A stretch of 64,000 nucleotides of DNA from Motacilla alba alba (taxonomy: Eukaryota; Chordata; Aves; Passeriformes; Motacillidae): NCBI RefSeq assembly GCF_015832195.1, contig NC_052046.1, positions 40,372,473-40,436,472 on the forward strand, given 5' to 3'. The notes under the pieces are model-generated. The model worked only from the letters and a program-made list of their open reading frames with translations, did no database searches and was not told where the DNA came from. The position numbers and the translations under genes are program-made. Shown piece after piece: positions 38,671 through 52,039 of the stretch. The first letter of the stretch is position 1. The number at the start of each line of letters is the position of its first letter.

Positions 38671-41600
38671 ACAATTATTAAAAATGCAACTGTGTCCCCC
38701 AGTCTGAGAGTTTCAGAATATCTAATTTATCTTCAGTGAAAACACAGAGGCACAGAGCAATGAACATCCCCTGCTGTTAACTGTTTTTGAAAAGAGCCTC
38801 GCTTAGCTTTTCAGACGTCTCCTCCTCACAGCAGTATTGCCCTGTAATTTCAAGTCATAAAACTAATACTGAGAGCAAGCTAGAGTAAATACAGCTGCCA
38901 CACTTTGCTCCCACCCCTAGACATTCCTCATCTGTCTTCTGGAGGGAGTCCCTTTAGAGGCTCACCCATGCATGCTTCATCTGTCTCCACAGTGCCTAAC
39001 ACAGCTGAGGGATTATTTTCCTCAGGCAGAGCTGCGGAGGGTTCAGAAGAGCTGGTGTATTACCTGCTTTGCTGGTTTCCCCCTCATGTCAATCACCTGG
39101 TTTTGTACATTGAAAAGGCTGCGATGTCCCAGTTAAATGATGCTGTCACTGCAGAGGCCTTTGGAGGATCATTAAGAAACACTGCAATTGAGGAGTGGGA
39201 GTGAAAAATCCATCAAGTTGGCTAGAGGGGCTGTATAAGCACGTTCATTAGAAGTCTATTGTGAAATCCAGGGAAGGAAAATCTAAAAGGGGAAGATGGT
39301 CAGGCCACTGTATCACTGCCTAGATGCATCCTCCCAGGAGCAGGGAAGAAGAAGCAGGATTGTAGCTCTGCATCTGCCTCTTCCCTCTGTCTCATGCTGC
39401 TAACACAGCAGCAATGCTGGAAAGATTATTACCTGGATGTACCTATACCAGAAGTCAAGGAAGGGGAGGAGACAAAGGAGAAAATAAGAGGGATGTTGCT
39501 TTTATGCAGGAACAGAGGAAGACACTAAATCAGAAAGGAGGAACCTTCCCCATCTGCCCCAAGCGAGTGGCAAGCAGTGAAGACTGATGCACCAACAGAG
39601 TATGCACCTGCATGGTATCACAGCATCTGCTGGAGGTTTGTGCCACCAGCATCTCTGCAGCAAGTGCATACAGATGTCCCTGACTTCCAGCATATCCTTA
39701 TACATCAGGGGACCTGCAAGGTGCCGGAATGTAGTCTCCTTTGAAACAGACAAACCATGTCCAACAAGGCCACCTCAAGAGAACACTACTTGAGATTTCC
39801 CTATAACCACTAAGTATCACAGTCATTTGTATGGTCTCATCCCATCTCAGAGCAATTCAAAGCACGGAGGTAAATCTTTGTCATCTGTTCAAGAGGAACT
39901 TGAAATTTATTGAATGGAAAAGGCAGATTTATTGCAGGTCTTTCTGGATGCTCAGTAAGAGTCAGCATCACTACAGATCTTTATAAGGGGAAGGGCTTTT
40001 GTATTTCTTATTTCTGCATTTTCTACAAAACATGGATATTAAAGGGTAATAATCCAGCTGCTGCCTGTGCTAGGTGCTCAATTTCTGCATTATTCATGAA
40101 CAAAAACCCCTGCTAAAAGGTAATAGGGCCTCTTGTGAGAATAAAAGAAGCTCAAGCAACATGATTTGTACCTAAAAGGAATTAATGGAACCAATCAATA
40201 TACCAGCCTAGAAAATTAATCTGTATATCCAAAACAAGCAAAAGAAAAGGTAAATTGAAGACACAGTCCCCTCTTTTTGAATGAGTCCTATTGATTTTGT
40301 CCAATCCTCCCAAAGAAAAATGATAGTAGAAAGCATCTTGACTAGGCAAAGACACAGACATGCTGACAGAAATCCCACTTGGAGCAGAAGGCTATACTGT
40401 GGACCTTCAGAGATTACTTTCCACAACTCTAGGTTTTTATGAAAAGCACTGAAAGCTTCTCCCTAGAGAGGATTGAATAAGCATCCTGAAATCCCATGGA
40501 TTTGAGAGCATTCAGCCTTCTTGATATCAGTCACAAAATTCAATTCTTATTTAACAAAACCTTCTCAAAATATGTCTGATAGCAAAGCTGCCATTCTACC
40601 CAATTACTGTTCACTAAAAATCTATGAAAAGCAACTATCCTATTACATCACTAATCTTCTATATGCAAAAAAGTAACTCATATGCTGATGCCCTTAAATG
40701 ACCACTTCCAGGAGGCTGATCTGTTCAGCACAAAGCAGAGAAGCGCCTTTAAAAATGAACAATTATTTCTCAAAGCAATACCTATCAGTAATAAGCTGAG
40801 CACTCTCTAGATGCATAATTTAATCTCACAGTCCATTAACTTTTCCTCTTCTTAGACTGCCACTGGACTGTCATTATCTTGTAATCTTTAATACACTGTG
40901 GGAATACTTCAACCGTTAACCTTTAGGCATCTCATAATTTCTTATCTGATACCTTATGTCCTCTATGTTTAAATAAAATAAAGCTGAAAAAAAACCAATT
41001 CATCTATGTATTTTGGTTGACAGCCAAAAACAAGATTTTTGAAAGAACATTGAGAGCAGGAAGAAAACATCCCATATGAAAGCCCATGAGTTTCCCAGAG
41101 AGACTGTAATTAAGTTGCAGTTCATAGAAACATAAGAATTGTCAAAATGTCTCCCACTAGAGAGAACCAAAGAACACTGCTTCAGGGGAAGAGACACATT
41201 ATGCTACAACAAAATATACATTTATATTTTAACAAGGAATGCACCTCATCTAATCACTGGTCAACACTCTTAACCATAAAATAACAATAAAACTAAGAGA
41301 TTCAAACAGATAAAGGGAAACAATTTTAAGAATCTTTTTAGAAAAAGGTAATAGTAAAGGCTTTCATTAAAAAAAAAAAAAAGAAAGAAAAATAGGAAAA
41401 GGAATTTCATTCACTTTTCTGTTTCTGATATTATGGCTCAAACCAAGTATGTTTCTCAAAACTGAAAATGCAGAGTTGGGCAGGGGTGTTTACCTCAGCC
41501 ATGAGTCTGATTGCCACAAGGCAAATCACAACAACCCAAAGCTGACTACCGTCTGAAGATATGCAGCTCCTTTCTTGACTTTTCAGGAAAAAATGGCCCC

Positions 41601-42497
41601 TGCTATTCCTTGGATAGCAACTATCAATTTTGCCTAGTTTTGTGCTTGCCCAGGCATGTCTCCTTGATTTCTTCTCAGGAGGTTGACTTTTTCTGTTTTT
41701 TAAGTGGGCAATGAGAAGAGTCTAAAATATACATGTACACAAAGCAGAAAATATGTAGTGCAGAACATTGCTGTGTTGTTCCCTAGCCTCAGTTTAAAGG
41801 CGTTCAACAGCTTATTAATTTCTGACTGATGCTGAAAATTGAGCAGACATCTTTATTGAACTTCCCACAATGCAAACCATAGCTTATTTTTTCCCTGGGA
41901 GGTGACAACTAATTCAGAAGCCATCGATGTATATAAGGAGATTAATTTGTTCCATCTGATTTGTATTCCCTTGCAGCCAGCAACAATGAATGTAATTTAC
42001 CATCACGTTGCCCAACTGTCTCAAGCTACTTGCAGTAGTCTTTTCATCAACAAGTTTGGCCTCTTCGCTATTAAAATCCCTTCATTCAGTGAAAGTTTAA
42101 ACCACAGCATATTTAGGAAGGGTATTCTCCTCTAGGTAAATTAACACAGAGCTCCTGGTAGCAGTCAATATATTAAATGGGGCGTAAGAGATAAATTATT
42201 CTGTGGGTTGTATATGGCATTCTTACACATCTATGAAAATGAAATTGACTGACTTCTTCCCCATCAACACAGCAACACATTTCTAAGGTGTGATACTGTT
42301 ATTATCCTTTTCTTAGCTGTGGAGAGAGCAAACGGATTCAGGCCTTCAATGCCTGAACATGCTGCTGCTATTCTGTGGTACTAACTAGTCAAGGGCTTGC
42401 TGTGAGCATGTGCAAGCCAGGAGGCCTTTCAGGCTCAAATAGATCTTAGTGGATCTGTTTTGTTACAACTGATTCATGTTCATGGCCCAGAAGTCAT
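38671..42497. other. Noncoding stretch
   Basis: No gene or clear transposon is recognised. A short A run with GAAAGAAA lies near 41,369-41,392. A few words near 39.83 kb loosely recall a MIR-type SINE but are too weak to call. Confidence 0.55.
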
Positions 42498-42725
42498 TGT
42501 GGACAGGCATGCATCCCACAACTTAACAGTGATCTCTGACGAGGCCGGGGTCAAGCAAGAAGTCAACAATGGAGCTCATAGCATGACTCAGACCTACAAC
42601 AGGTCTTCAAGTATTCTTCCACTCAAAAAGGAAGTGAAAAGGGCCACTAGTTGATGAAGTGAGTGATATGAAGTACTTCTTTTGTAGTCCGTGTATTGTG
42701 TGGACACTCTGTCTTCCAGAAGGTT
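42498..42725 (+). mobile_element. Decayed LTR-like segment, copy A
   Basis: This stretch is related to the segment at 44.79-45.54 kb. Positions 42548-42597 match 44867-44916 at 39 of 50 bases without gaps, and 42657-42677 match 45476-45496 at 19 of 21. Between these blocks copy A has 59 bases and copy B has 559, so copy A lacks about 500 bp or belongs to a shorter subfamily. Both are in the same orientation about 2.3 kb apart. A TGT at 42498 is a plausible left end by comparison with TGT at 44789. No target-site duplication was found. The identity as an ERV LTR is inferred from copy B. Confidence 0.45.
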
Positions 42726-44788
42726 AACCCCATCTTTCCAGATCAGGACTGCATTAATAAATCCCACAAGGGGCATTGCTCAAGACTGTGCTAGCGCCAG
42801 TCTCCATTACAGTGGCTGCACTTTTCAAAGGCATACAGAGCATGATAGCTTGGACTGTTAGAATGTGGAACATCTGAAAGCCTCAGAAGTGTGTTATGAG
42901 TGTGATTTGTAAGTTACATATTGGAATTATGTCAAAAAACATACCAACCTGCCAAATTCATTTCAGAAAGTGAATTTCATAATCCTCTTAGTTCCAACTT
43001 TCCTCTATGTTTGTCCAGATTTCTTTCAGCTTTTAACACACAATAGTCAAGTCCTTTCACAAGGAAATGAAATAAATCAGGCAGTGAATGTCACCTTTAA
43101 TTGACACTAGCAAGCTTCTCCCCAGAGATGCCAGGAGACCCCCAAAAGGAGTCTATAAGGACAAGAGACAGACTGGATGCTATTGTGGGGAGACTCACTT
43201 ACTGCTGTGGGAGGGAGAAGAACAAAGAAAACAGGAGAAGTGCTTTGAAACTGCTCTACATCAATGGTGTCCCAAAACTTGAAAGGAGAATTTCGTATTC
43301 ATGGAGGCTGTCATTCAATTCACAGGCTGGAGACATATGTCCAAATGCCTGTAGCCACAGGTGACAGCTGCAAGAGCAGACTCCCTTTACTACAGGTATT
43401 GCCAGCGTGTGTCTCAGTCCTGACTTAAAATTGTTACCTCTAGGTTTGTCAAGGTTACCTGCACTGTGGCAGTAAGATATTATCTGCAATGTCTGCTTCA
43501 CTTGATTTAAAGTGATAATGTCAGCTGACAGCAGAGATGTCTAGCACCTCCCCAAGAATTTTTCTGGGTAGAGAAGGACAGACACACTCACTATTTTCTG
43601 ACGAACCAGCTCTACATCTTTTGTACTCCCATGTAATGATTCCAAAATGAGAGATTCTGATGATGAGAATTTATCAAACTACTCAAAGGGACTAGAAGAA
43701 ACACAAGGTGCCTGGGTGCAAAATATGTTTAAATTTGCAGGGGGTGAAAGAAGGCCTGCTAAAATCTTGTCTGTGCATGAAAGGGAGAAGGCATATGTGA
43801 CTTTATGGTAAAGCTCATAAGAGTTATCAAACTTAGTCTACATTCAAAGGTTCACCTGTCCTAATATACACCTAATAAAAAATAAAAAATAAAATAAAAA
43901 AAAAACCAAGCCAAACAAACAATACCCCACCCCCCAAAAAAAACCAAAAACCACCACCTTCCCCAGGTGCAGTGCTCTTCTGTGAAACTCAGCAGCACAT
44001 GTGCAGATAACATTCAAGAAAAAATGGAGATGGGGATTCCATGCTCTGTGGGATCTCTGGCTTTTATAGTCAGTGTAGGCCTTATTCACCCAGAAAACCT
44101 ACACGTCTACTCTCTCAGAGCATCAGCAAGTTATGTAGTAATAGGGAAAAGAAAAGAAAATTTCCCACATCTTTAGAGGAACCGAGTCACTCTCGGAAGG
44201 AGGTCAGAGTGGTGAGGAAGAGAGTGAGACACAACCAGGTATGCTGCTGTTGCACACCACCACACCTTCAGGAATAAGCATCTCAAACAGGTTTCCTGAA
44301 CAACCTCACACCTTGAAAAGCACAAACAATAATCACAAAAAGATAAATCACCAGGGCCAAATTAAATTAAACAGAGAGAATAAGAACAGACTAAAATAGA
44401 AACCTGCAGACTGAAACTCAGTGAATCCCAAGGAGATCTCTCCGTTTTTTTCACATTAATATTCTAAAGACATAAGTTTGAGGCTACTAGCCTTGTGAAA
44501 TGATTAATATCTGCAGGCAAGGCAGAGAAAGCACTTGCAGTGATGAACAGCATATACCTCTAAAGTACATATTTTCACCTCTTTTTTGCAGGGAGTTAAG
44601 GCTAGAGAGCCAGTCAACAGCTATCAATCTGCCAGGACTGCAGAAAGTTGCACTATGAATAGGTTTTGCTTCCTGATGGAACCCAAAGTGCACTAAAAAT
44701 TAGATAAAATAACTACAGTTACTGTATGGGGCAGAAGGGTTTCACGGAGGTAGGAATTCATTGACCACAGCTGTGTCTTATCAAGCTG
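42726..44788. other. Noncoding stretch between the LTR-like segments
   Basis: About 2 kb lies between two related LTR-like segments. If they were the two LTRs of one provirus, retroviral gag or pol remnants would be expected here. I see no conserved retroviral motif in any frame, so two separate insertions, or extreme internal decay, fit better. A low-complexity A/C patch at 43,868-43,955 is listed separately. Confidence 0.5.
43868..43955 (+). repeat. A/C-rich low-complexity tract
   Basis: Runs of aaaata, aaaac and ccccacccccc make an imperfect A- and C-rich stretch. No function is suggested. Confidence 0.75.
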
Positions 44789-45540
44789 TTTGGAATGCAG
44801 CCACAGGAGAAAAACACTCCATGAATGCCTTGTATGATACTAGACTGAGCCTGTGTGACTTGCCCAGGGTCAAGCAAGGAGTTTACAAGGGAGTTCACAG
44901 TATGGCCCAAACCTGCCACACTTCTTTGGGTATGCCTGGAGTTTTCCACCCCCAAGCCTGGCTGGACTCTCTTCTGGAATTACCCTTTGGTGGTCTCCAC
45001 AGAAGACTCTACAACCACCGTGGCAGATGGACTGAGATGGGAGAAACCACTCCCTCTAAGACTGAGACATGAAATCCCTATGTGGACAAGACTCTTTTTC
45101 TCCTTAAGGACTGAAACCTGTAATCTGGGGGGAGGAGGGCAGTGTGTGTGGGGAGAACAGCTAATCGAACTGATCATGTTTGCCTGCAGGCAGTGAACCA
45201 GGAAAACAATAGCTCTCCCTAATGTTGAGATTACAAGACTATTGTGCTCTTTCCCCCCCCTCCTTCCCAACTTTTAACATAAAAGGCCCCTCAAGTCAGC
45301 TAGCCTTTCGAGATCTCCCCAATGTAAAGGCGACTCCTCAACTGGACATCGACTGGACTTCGAAGAATTGCATCGCCTCTATGTTGGTAGATATACCTAC
45401 TCTGTCTTTCCTTCCTTTCCTATAGGGTTCTTCCCTTGTGCTCCAAAAGTGCCTAAGCAGAGCCATTTGACTATCAAGTGGGTGACATGAAGTACTCCGG
45501 GTACCTGGTAGTGAGCCATACTCCTCTTCCAGGAGAAAGG
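44789..45540 (+). mobile_element. ERV LTR-like remnant, copy B
   Basis: This roughly 750-bp stretch has the plan of a retroviral LTR. It has a possible TGT start at 44789, a long U3-like part, and a C-rich tract at about 45,252-45,263. A TATA-like ataaaag at 45279 is followed by an R/U5-like part with cgagatctcccc, gacatcgactggacttcg and ttggtagatatacctac. The phrase aagtgcctaagcagagcc may be a mutated form of a region that held AATAAA. I recognise this last part as similar to songbird ERV LTRs, but I cannot name the family. It shares two blocks with copy A at 42.5 kb. The ends are uncertain because no clean target-site duplication was found, and its 113- and 103-codon frames are not considered genes. 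Confidence 0.5.
45279..45285 (+). promoter_or_regulatory. TATA-like box in LTR-like remnant
   Basis: The word ataaaag lies just upstream of gcccctcaagtcagctagcc, the spot where U3 would meet R if this is an LTR. It fixes the plus orientation of the remnant. Confidence 0.4.
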
Positions 45541-46299
45541 AAGATCAAACAGGTGACTTTTCTTGTCTCCAGTTCACCAGACACATCACCATCCTTCAGT
45601 TTTCACAGTTTCTATTTAAAGTATCTGTGAGTTAATGCTGGCACAGTCAGTACTTACACTTGGACCTTTAGTGGAAATAATGAAAAAAGAGGATTAGGTA
45701 TCTGATGATTCTGTAAAATAAATGAAGATTCATTGAGTCCTTCAAGGAAAGATATTAAGAACTCATAAGATAAAAAATAAATCATGCTTTTTAATAAAGA
45801 TAATTATTTACCAAGAAAAACTGCACATCAGTTTTCTCAAAACATCAGGAAGTTATGCATATCAGCAGAGCAGAAGCAAACTGTACTGGCACCTGGGATA
45901 TGTCTATGCAAAGAATGCCTGCCTGTTCTCAGACTCTCAGCCAAATTACTCTATCCAATACCTGCATTCTCCAATTTCTTAGGTGAAATACACAGTTAAA
46001 CAAAGACAGATGTTCATTACACTTTTGGTACTGGTAAGGCTATGAAGAGCTCAATGCACAGTTCTATCCTCTTCCTCAAGAGTACCAAGAATGTGGCTCC
46101 TTTTTTTTCTTGTGTACAAAATGGTTTTGCAGCCCGACAACCAAAAGCATATTGGTCTCAGTATGCTTTTCTCACTTTTATTTAAGATATTCTGGACAGT
46201 AACGATATAAATCCCTTAACACATCCACATCCTGAAATGTTTTATGCAGCCAAGGAAGTAAGTACAATATCATTATTGAGGAAAATTACATATAACATT

Positions 46300-46640
46300 C
46301 TCCATTAATTATTTCAAAACCAATTGCCACAGTTCTGAATCTGTCTTAGTTCTGTGGATTAATCTTAATCGTGTAATACAAGATCCATTCTTCAGCCTAC
46401 AATACAATCTATCAGCAGTTATGCGACCTGAGTAGTACATTTAGCATTGCAAAGTACAATGTATAATTAACTGGCTATATGCACATGCAATACACCAATG
46501 TTGACCAAATTACATACTGTGGCTTGCCCTTTAGTGCCTCATAAATATAATAAGTGAAAATAATCAACACGCCATTTTGACATGAAATTGATTTTCAAGG
46601 TATGCCATTTTCACATATAACATTGCATTCTGCATTACAC
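46300..46640. other. Possible conserved noncoding block
   Basis: The sequence is AT-rich but of high complexity, with no simple repeats. It contains homeodomain-type words such as ggattaatcttaatc and TAATTA at 46464-46469, plus several ATTTGCAT-like variants. This resembles developmental enhancers kept between vertebrates. The call is an impression from composition only. Confidence 0.25.
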
Positions 46641-49488
46641 TGAAATGTCTCCTCTCAATAGCTACACAGCTTGAGATTGATTTATTTTGTACCTGGAAAA
46701 GACAAACTTAGAATGAGCAATTAAGATTCTATGCCTTCAGAAAGACTCCACATCAGCAGTTGCTATTCTTGCTAGAAACAAAGATCTCTCCTCATAACCA
46801 CACAGTTAAAGAAATTCACTGCTGGGGAGGGAAGGGGGCAGGTGAAAACACACATATGAAAGATGAGGTGTTTTTCTAAAACAGGTGAGGTTAAAAGCTT
46901 TTCATGTAGTGCAAGCAGATGTCAGAATAACATGATTTTCCCAAGAAGTTCCCAGCCACCGCTGGAAGAATTGTCACAGTCTGATGCACTGAATATGGCA
47001 CAGCTGGTCTAGGTAAAGCAGTTTTTCCTTGTCTGCTTGTCCCTCCTACACATCACAGGCTACTTCCACCTCAGAGCTCCAGCATAATGTCACACATGAT
47101 CTTTCCCCATCTCAGTTAACAAAGAGATTTGAGCATTAGAAGAAGTACTTAGAAGCAGTGCCCTTCCAAACTGGTTTCACCAGCCTGGTGATAAATTATA
47201 CTGAAATAACAAATTATTGCTACAGCAAAGCAGCCAGGCTTGCCCACTCTCATATCCCTCAGCATGCACCAGTGTGGTTTGCAGCCACCTCCAAGAGCTC
47301 TGAAATTTTGTGAAAATTATTTCCAGTGCTTCAGGGAATATTAGGCCAGTGTTCAACACAGAGATCGTGCCATGTCACAGAGAGGTCCTTTAGTGGAAAT
47401 ACAAGCAAAGATTCAGAGACACAATCCAAAGCGTCTCTTGCTGTACTATACTCAAAAAAGAGAGAGGGGAAAATAAACACTAAGGGCTCTGTGGATTTTT
47501 TTCCCTCAAAGACAAGAGGTTAAGAACGTTAGAGTTTATACCTCCCCATTGCTACTCCTTTCTTCCTCCTTTCCAACAGAGGATCACAGGTCTGAGCAAG
47601 TGTAAGTACATCTACTTCTTCATCTACTCTGTAGTCTCAAAGGTGAGCGAGCAAAACTGCTCGCAACTACTGTGCCAAGAGTTTGCTGCAGAATAAACAT
47701 GCAGAGTGATTTTTTAAGTGTTTTTTTAACTAAGTTGCACAATTTTTTTCTCTTTTCCATTTTCCCACTAATATATAAGCACAAATTGAAGGCTGCTTCA
47801 TAGAAAAACATGAAAGGAAGGCATTAAGATTGACACCTATCAAGTAGCACCTCCCAGGTTTAGTACACGAAAACATCAGGTTTGCACATCAATTTTGGGT
47901 TCCTAGCATTCACAGCCCAAACTAGTTTGAGTCTCAGCTCAAACTATTGTCCTCTGGACAGTCAAGGAGATGCAGAAGAGCTGGTTCAGGAACATTCCAG
48001 CTAGTCTGGTGGCTAATCTGGGTATGTTACCCAATATATCCCTCTTTTATATGACCTTCTGCCCATTTACTCAGGGCCTGTTCATACACCAGAATACAGA
48101 AGTGATCTGTCTATTTGCCCTCTAGACATAACTACACACCCTGCAAAGGCTACAAGGGTTTGATGAGGTTACTGAGAGGTCAGAGAAATTAAATCCTACT
48201 TTTCAGCCCTTTGCATACTTGGAATGAATAAGGAAACTTTGCCTGTGATGCTCTGAACCATAACTGTGAAATTTCATAAAGCATAACCGTTTCTTAAGAT
48301 CTAGCAATGGAATTTTGTATTATTGCTTTTGAAATAAAAGTCTTGTTGGTGCAAATCTTTCTATATCTATCAATGACATCAGTAAGAAAGTATTAGCATT
48401 CTGTGCAGTAGCAATTTCCATTGAATTAACCACTGACTGGGAAAATCATTGTGCTAGGAAGCAGAGAATTTTCCACAAATGCCAGCATTGTTCAAACTGA
48501 AATATTCTATAGATATTCTCTGAAATTAATGTAGTCTGCAACTTAAGATTAATACATTACTAATGGCAAGATGAACATGAAATAGAAGGAAAGTGGTTTC
48601 TGTGTTTTCCCACCCATAAAGTTGCTGTAGTGAAAGGTAGCCTTCACTATGGATATGTAACTAGCAGTCCTTTTCCATGTCAGGGACTTTCTTGTAACAG
48701 TTTTGCAATTCACTGCTAAGGGCGTTGCTAGGGTCTCCATGCAATATGGATTTCAGTGCATGTTTCAGTGTTAGTGAGGTTAAAATAACTAAAGTTAGTA
48801 TTATAAGATCCCCAAGGTCACAATGACAAGTTTCCAGTAACATGAAAGAAGATGTCCATTTCTGTATGACTGTGCCCACATTCCCATCATTCCATACGAC
48901 ACATCAGAGGTGATATCTCTCAATACTGCTCTCTTGTTCTCAGTCACATTAACCCCTAGTCACTTTTATGTAAACTGAAGCCATCCTATTCTTTGTAGAG
49001 TGAGAAGTCTGCTCTTCTACTTTCACGTAGAGGTCAGTGATATTTCCAGCCCAGGGGTTGGGAGAATGCACCAGCACCTCTCTCTCTGGGAGAGAATTTG
49101 CCAGTATCTGATTCACAGCATGGTGGCCATTCCATCCAGCCCCCTCAGTCTCTTGAGTGCTCCCAGCACGCACATGAGTTTAACCACCGTGAGGTTCATG
49201 TTTAAAGTCTCTCTCCTCACACAGTTCCCTGAAGCTCTCTCTACCCAAAAAAAAGAAAAAGAAAAGCTTTAACTTCAGATAGGAAATCCCTGTTCCATCA
49301 CTCCCAGGAAACTGCCTTCTACAATGCCTAAATGACAAGCTTTCACTACTCCCACTGCTACAAACACATGAAAGTATTTGGCTGGTTCTCAGTAGCCATC
49401 TCCATTTTCCCCAGGTTTCTTCCCAGTGTGCCCAGCCTCTCTGATCTCAGAACCACAAAGACACTGAATAACAAAGCCATCAAACAAG

Positions 49489-49533
49489 CTGGATGGGAAG
49501 GGATTTATGGAGGGCATCTTGTCTAGCTCCCTC
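49489..49533 (-). mobile_element. Possible short CR1-like 3' fragment
   Basis: The plus strand reads ctggatgggaagggattta, then ggcatcttgtctagctccc, which follows the order of the antisense CR1 3' end (GGAAGGGACC, then GATCATCTAGTCC, then CCC). Only about 45 bases match and with several changes, so chance is possible. Confidence 0.3.
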
Positions 49534-51590
49534 AAAGTAACATCATCTTTGAAGAAAGATCCTGCATAGGGGGAAAGGAGATAGAAGAAGGAGAAAAGCT
49601 ATGAAGGAAAAAAGGGTGAGGAGAGACAGGTTCAACAAATACAGAGAAAAAGCTCATTTCCATTCCTATTCCTCTAAGAAACAAAAGGTTTAAACAGAAG
49701 AGCAAGAAAATTTAAATATCACTAGACTTTTTGTTAGCTCAAATTTTGTGACAGTTACATAGAACCTCTGGCCTGAAAACCAGTCAGGCAGAACCCTTTC
49801 AATTCCCACAGCAGATGCTTTCCTTCTCTAACACACATTTAAGATTCTCAGTACCACCTCTGCATATACATGGACAGCTTGTAGAAAGCGCCACTGACTT
49901 TCCCCACTATTCCACTGTAGTTTTTTTCCCTCTGGCAAGGTGTACCTTCATGGCTGCCTCTTGCGTACCCTTTAACACGTTCACTTACAAAGGCAGCTGT
50001 GAAGCTCAAGATTTCTGTTTGCACGCTGAACTCATCACACAAAGCAGAAGAGAGCACCATATGCTCTTATTCGCACAGCAGAATGGGAAATCTAAGGTGA
50101 GAAAACCACTTAAAGTATTATGATGCCTTTTTCAACCTAGAAATGAAAGAACACACACTTCTGAGATAATATTGGCATGGCAGGTAATATAAAAGTGAAT
50201 CTTCATTTAAGGCCTCCAAGGGCAGTTATGGGAAAACAAAAAGCGCAGTTATGGGTCCACAAAACTGCACCTCTCAATGGGGGTGTGCATTTAATTTTAT
50301 AAGTTTGGTAAATTAGTATAATTGAAAGAAAAGCACAAATTAGGAGCACACGTGGTGATGCAATTCCCCCCCAGTCCAAGCCCCTTCTAAATTCTTCTCC
50401 CTTAGATGGGAGTGTATTTTGTTGATGAAAATGTGCCTCAAAGAGGTGTTTTTTGGCCTTGCTAGCAAGGAATAACCAAGATAGAATAGGGGCTTTGGAA
50501 TATGTTTTGTCTTTCTGCCTAGGAAAAGGGCATGGAAAACAACTGGGAAAAGTAGCCACTAACACAACAGTTTACCAATATAAAGGTAAGGAATACAGAG
50601 AATATGTATTAAATTTAAAAGGTAAAAACCAAAACAGCATCATTAAACAGATACACATAATTCAGCCTTGCAGGGCTGGCTGCCATCCATGCAGAGGGCC
50701 AAAGCATGGCCTCTTCTGAATTTGAATGAATCTTTTATGAACATACTAACCACCTAATGAATTGAGAATTAGGTTAAACCTTGTGTTATTATGGGTTGCT
50801 ATACTGCACTTGCACCTATAGGTGAAATCTCTACCTAAAAGTTTGTTTTCTTATTTTCTATTTCTTAAGGAAGACATCATTTTTGGTACCAGCATGTGTC
50901 TGTCAATTCAAAGCGCCTTAATAAGTCTAAGGTTTCTGGGGAAAGCATGGACAAAAAGCTCATTATACCTATTTGCAGAAGAAAAAACAAATCACCTTAA
51001 CTGAACTTATTTTGTAGTGTAAGTATAAATAAAAAAACTGCCTGAGAATAAATTGCTGCAACACAATTAATATTCAGACTGAGGACTTTCTTATCAATCC
51101 ATTATCTATGTCAATCATTTATTGGAGTAATTCTGAGGAAGGTGCCTTCATGCACAGCATGGCTCACTCTTAGTCAGCCAGAAATTCATTAGGACAGCTC
51201 TTTCTAGTATGCCACAAAATCCTCAGGCTTAGATAGGATCAGTAACTTACATTAACATCTTTTGATAAAATCCTGCATTAATAATGTTAATAATGATAAT
51301 ACTGTGGACAACAACATCTCTAGAAGTGTATTATAAATGTGGTAAAAATTCACCCTGTTGGGACATGCCACAAAAAAAAAACCAGTTTTCTTCCTTACCC
51401 TGTTGTTCTTCATGTGATCTAAGTTCATCTGGACATTTCTGCCGGTGTGAAAAGTTTGGAAAAGATTTGTAAATGTGAGGTGATTATTTTTGCACATAGA
51501 ACCATTGGGTGAAACAAGAAAGTTCATTCATTTTCCCTTGAGACTTCTAAGAAGCATTTAAGTTAATAAAAATACAGTCTGGCCCAAAAA

Positions 51591-51700
51591 CATAAACAAA
51601 TACAAAAGAAAAATAAAACCAACCAAAATTAAAAAAAAATCAAAAAAAACCGAAACAAACAAAAAAAGAACCCTAAAGCCAAAAAACATAAAACACCAAA
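51591..51700 (+). repeat. A-rich low-complexity tract
   Basis: An imperfect A-rich stretch with scattered C and G lies about 55 bases before the AAAAG array. It may be a decayed part of the same expanding region. Confidence 0.7.
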
Positions 51701-51755
51701 ACACAAGTCTTTGGAATACCATTACCTCTTCATATTAGTTTTACTAGTTTAACTT

Positions 51756-51880
51756 AAAAGAAAAGAAAAGAAAAGAAAAGAAAAGAAAAGAAAAGAAAAG
51801 AAAAGAAAAGAAAAGAAAAGAAAAGAAAAGAAAAGAAAAGAAAAGAAAAGAAAAGAAAAGAAAAGAAAAGAAAAGAAAAG
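51756..51880 (+). repeat. (AAAAG)25 microsatellite
   Basis: Twenty-five perfect AAAAG units (125 bases) make the longest pure array in the window. All purines lie on the plus strand, so the tract can form triplex DNA only if mirror symmetry permits, and it is a likely site of polymorphism. It contains no interruptions, which suggests recent growth. Confidence 0.97.
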
Positions 51881-52039
51881 AAAGAGTGTGAAGTTTAAAG
51901 ATTTGGGTATCCAAAGCTATTCTTTTTTAAAGGTTAATTTCTTTATATTTTTAAAAAGAAATGTAAGAAACTGTGAGATAATGGGAATGCTAGACAAAGT
52001 CTGGGTATTAAGTTATTTTCCCTTCCCCTCTTACATGAA

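Larger units (their letters stand above)
45541..51590. other. Noncoding stretch
   Basis: No exon or RNA gene is recognised. It contains a possible conserved block at 46.3-46.64 kb and a weak CR1-like word string at 49.49 kb, both listed separately. Confidence 0.55.

Noticed and set aside
39800..39880. Weak MIR-type SINE resemblance
   Set aside because: Only a few words match in loose order, which is too little to support a call by eye.
44850..44900. MIR-like phrase gtgacttgcccagggtcaagc
   Set aside because: It recalls the MIR core, but copy A of the same repeat lacks the cttgccc part and the flanks do not continue as MIR, so an LTR-like origin fits better.
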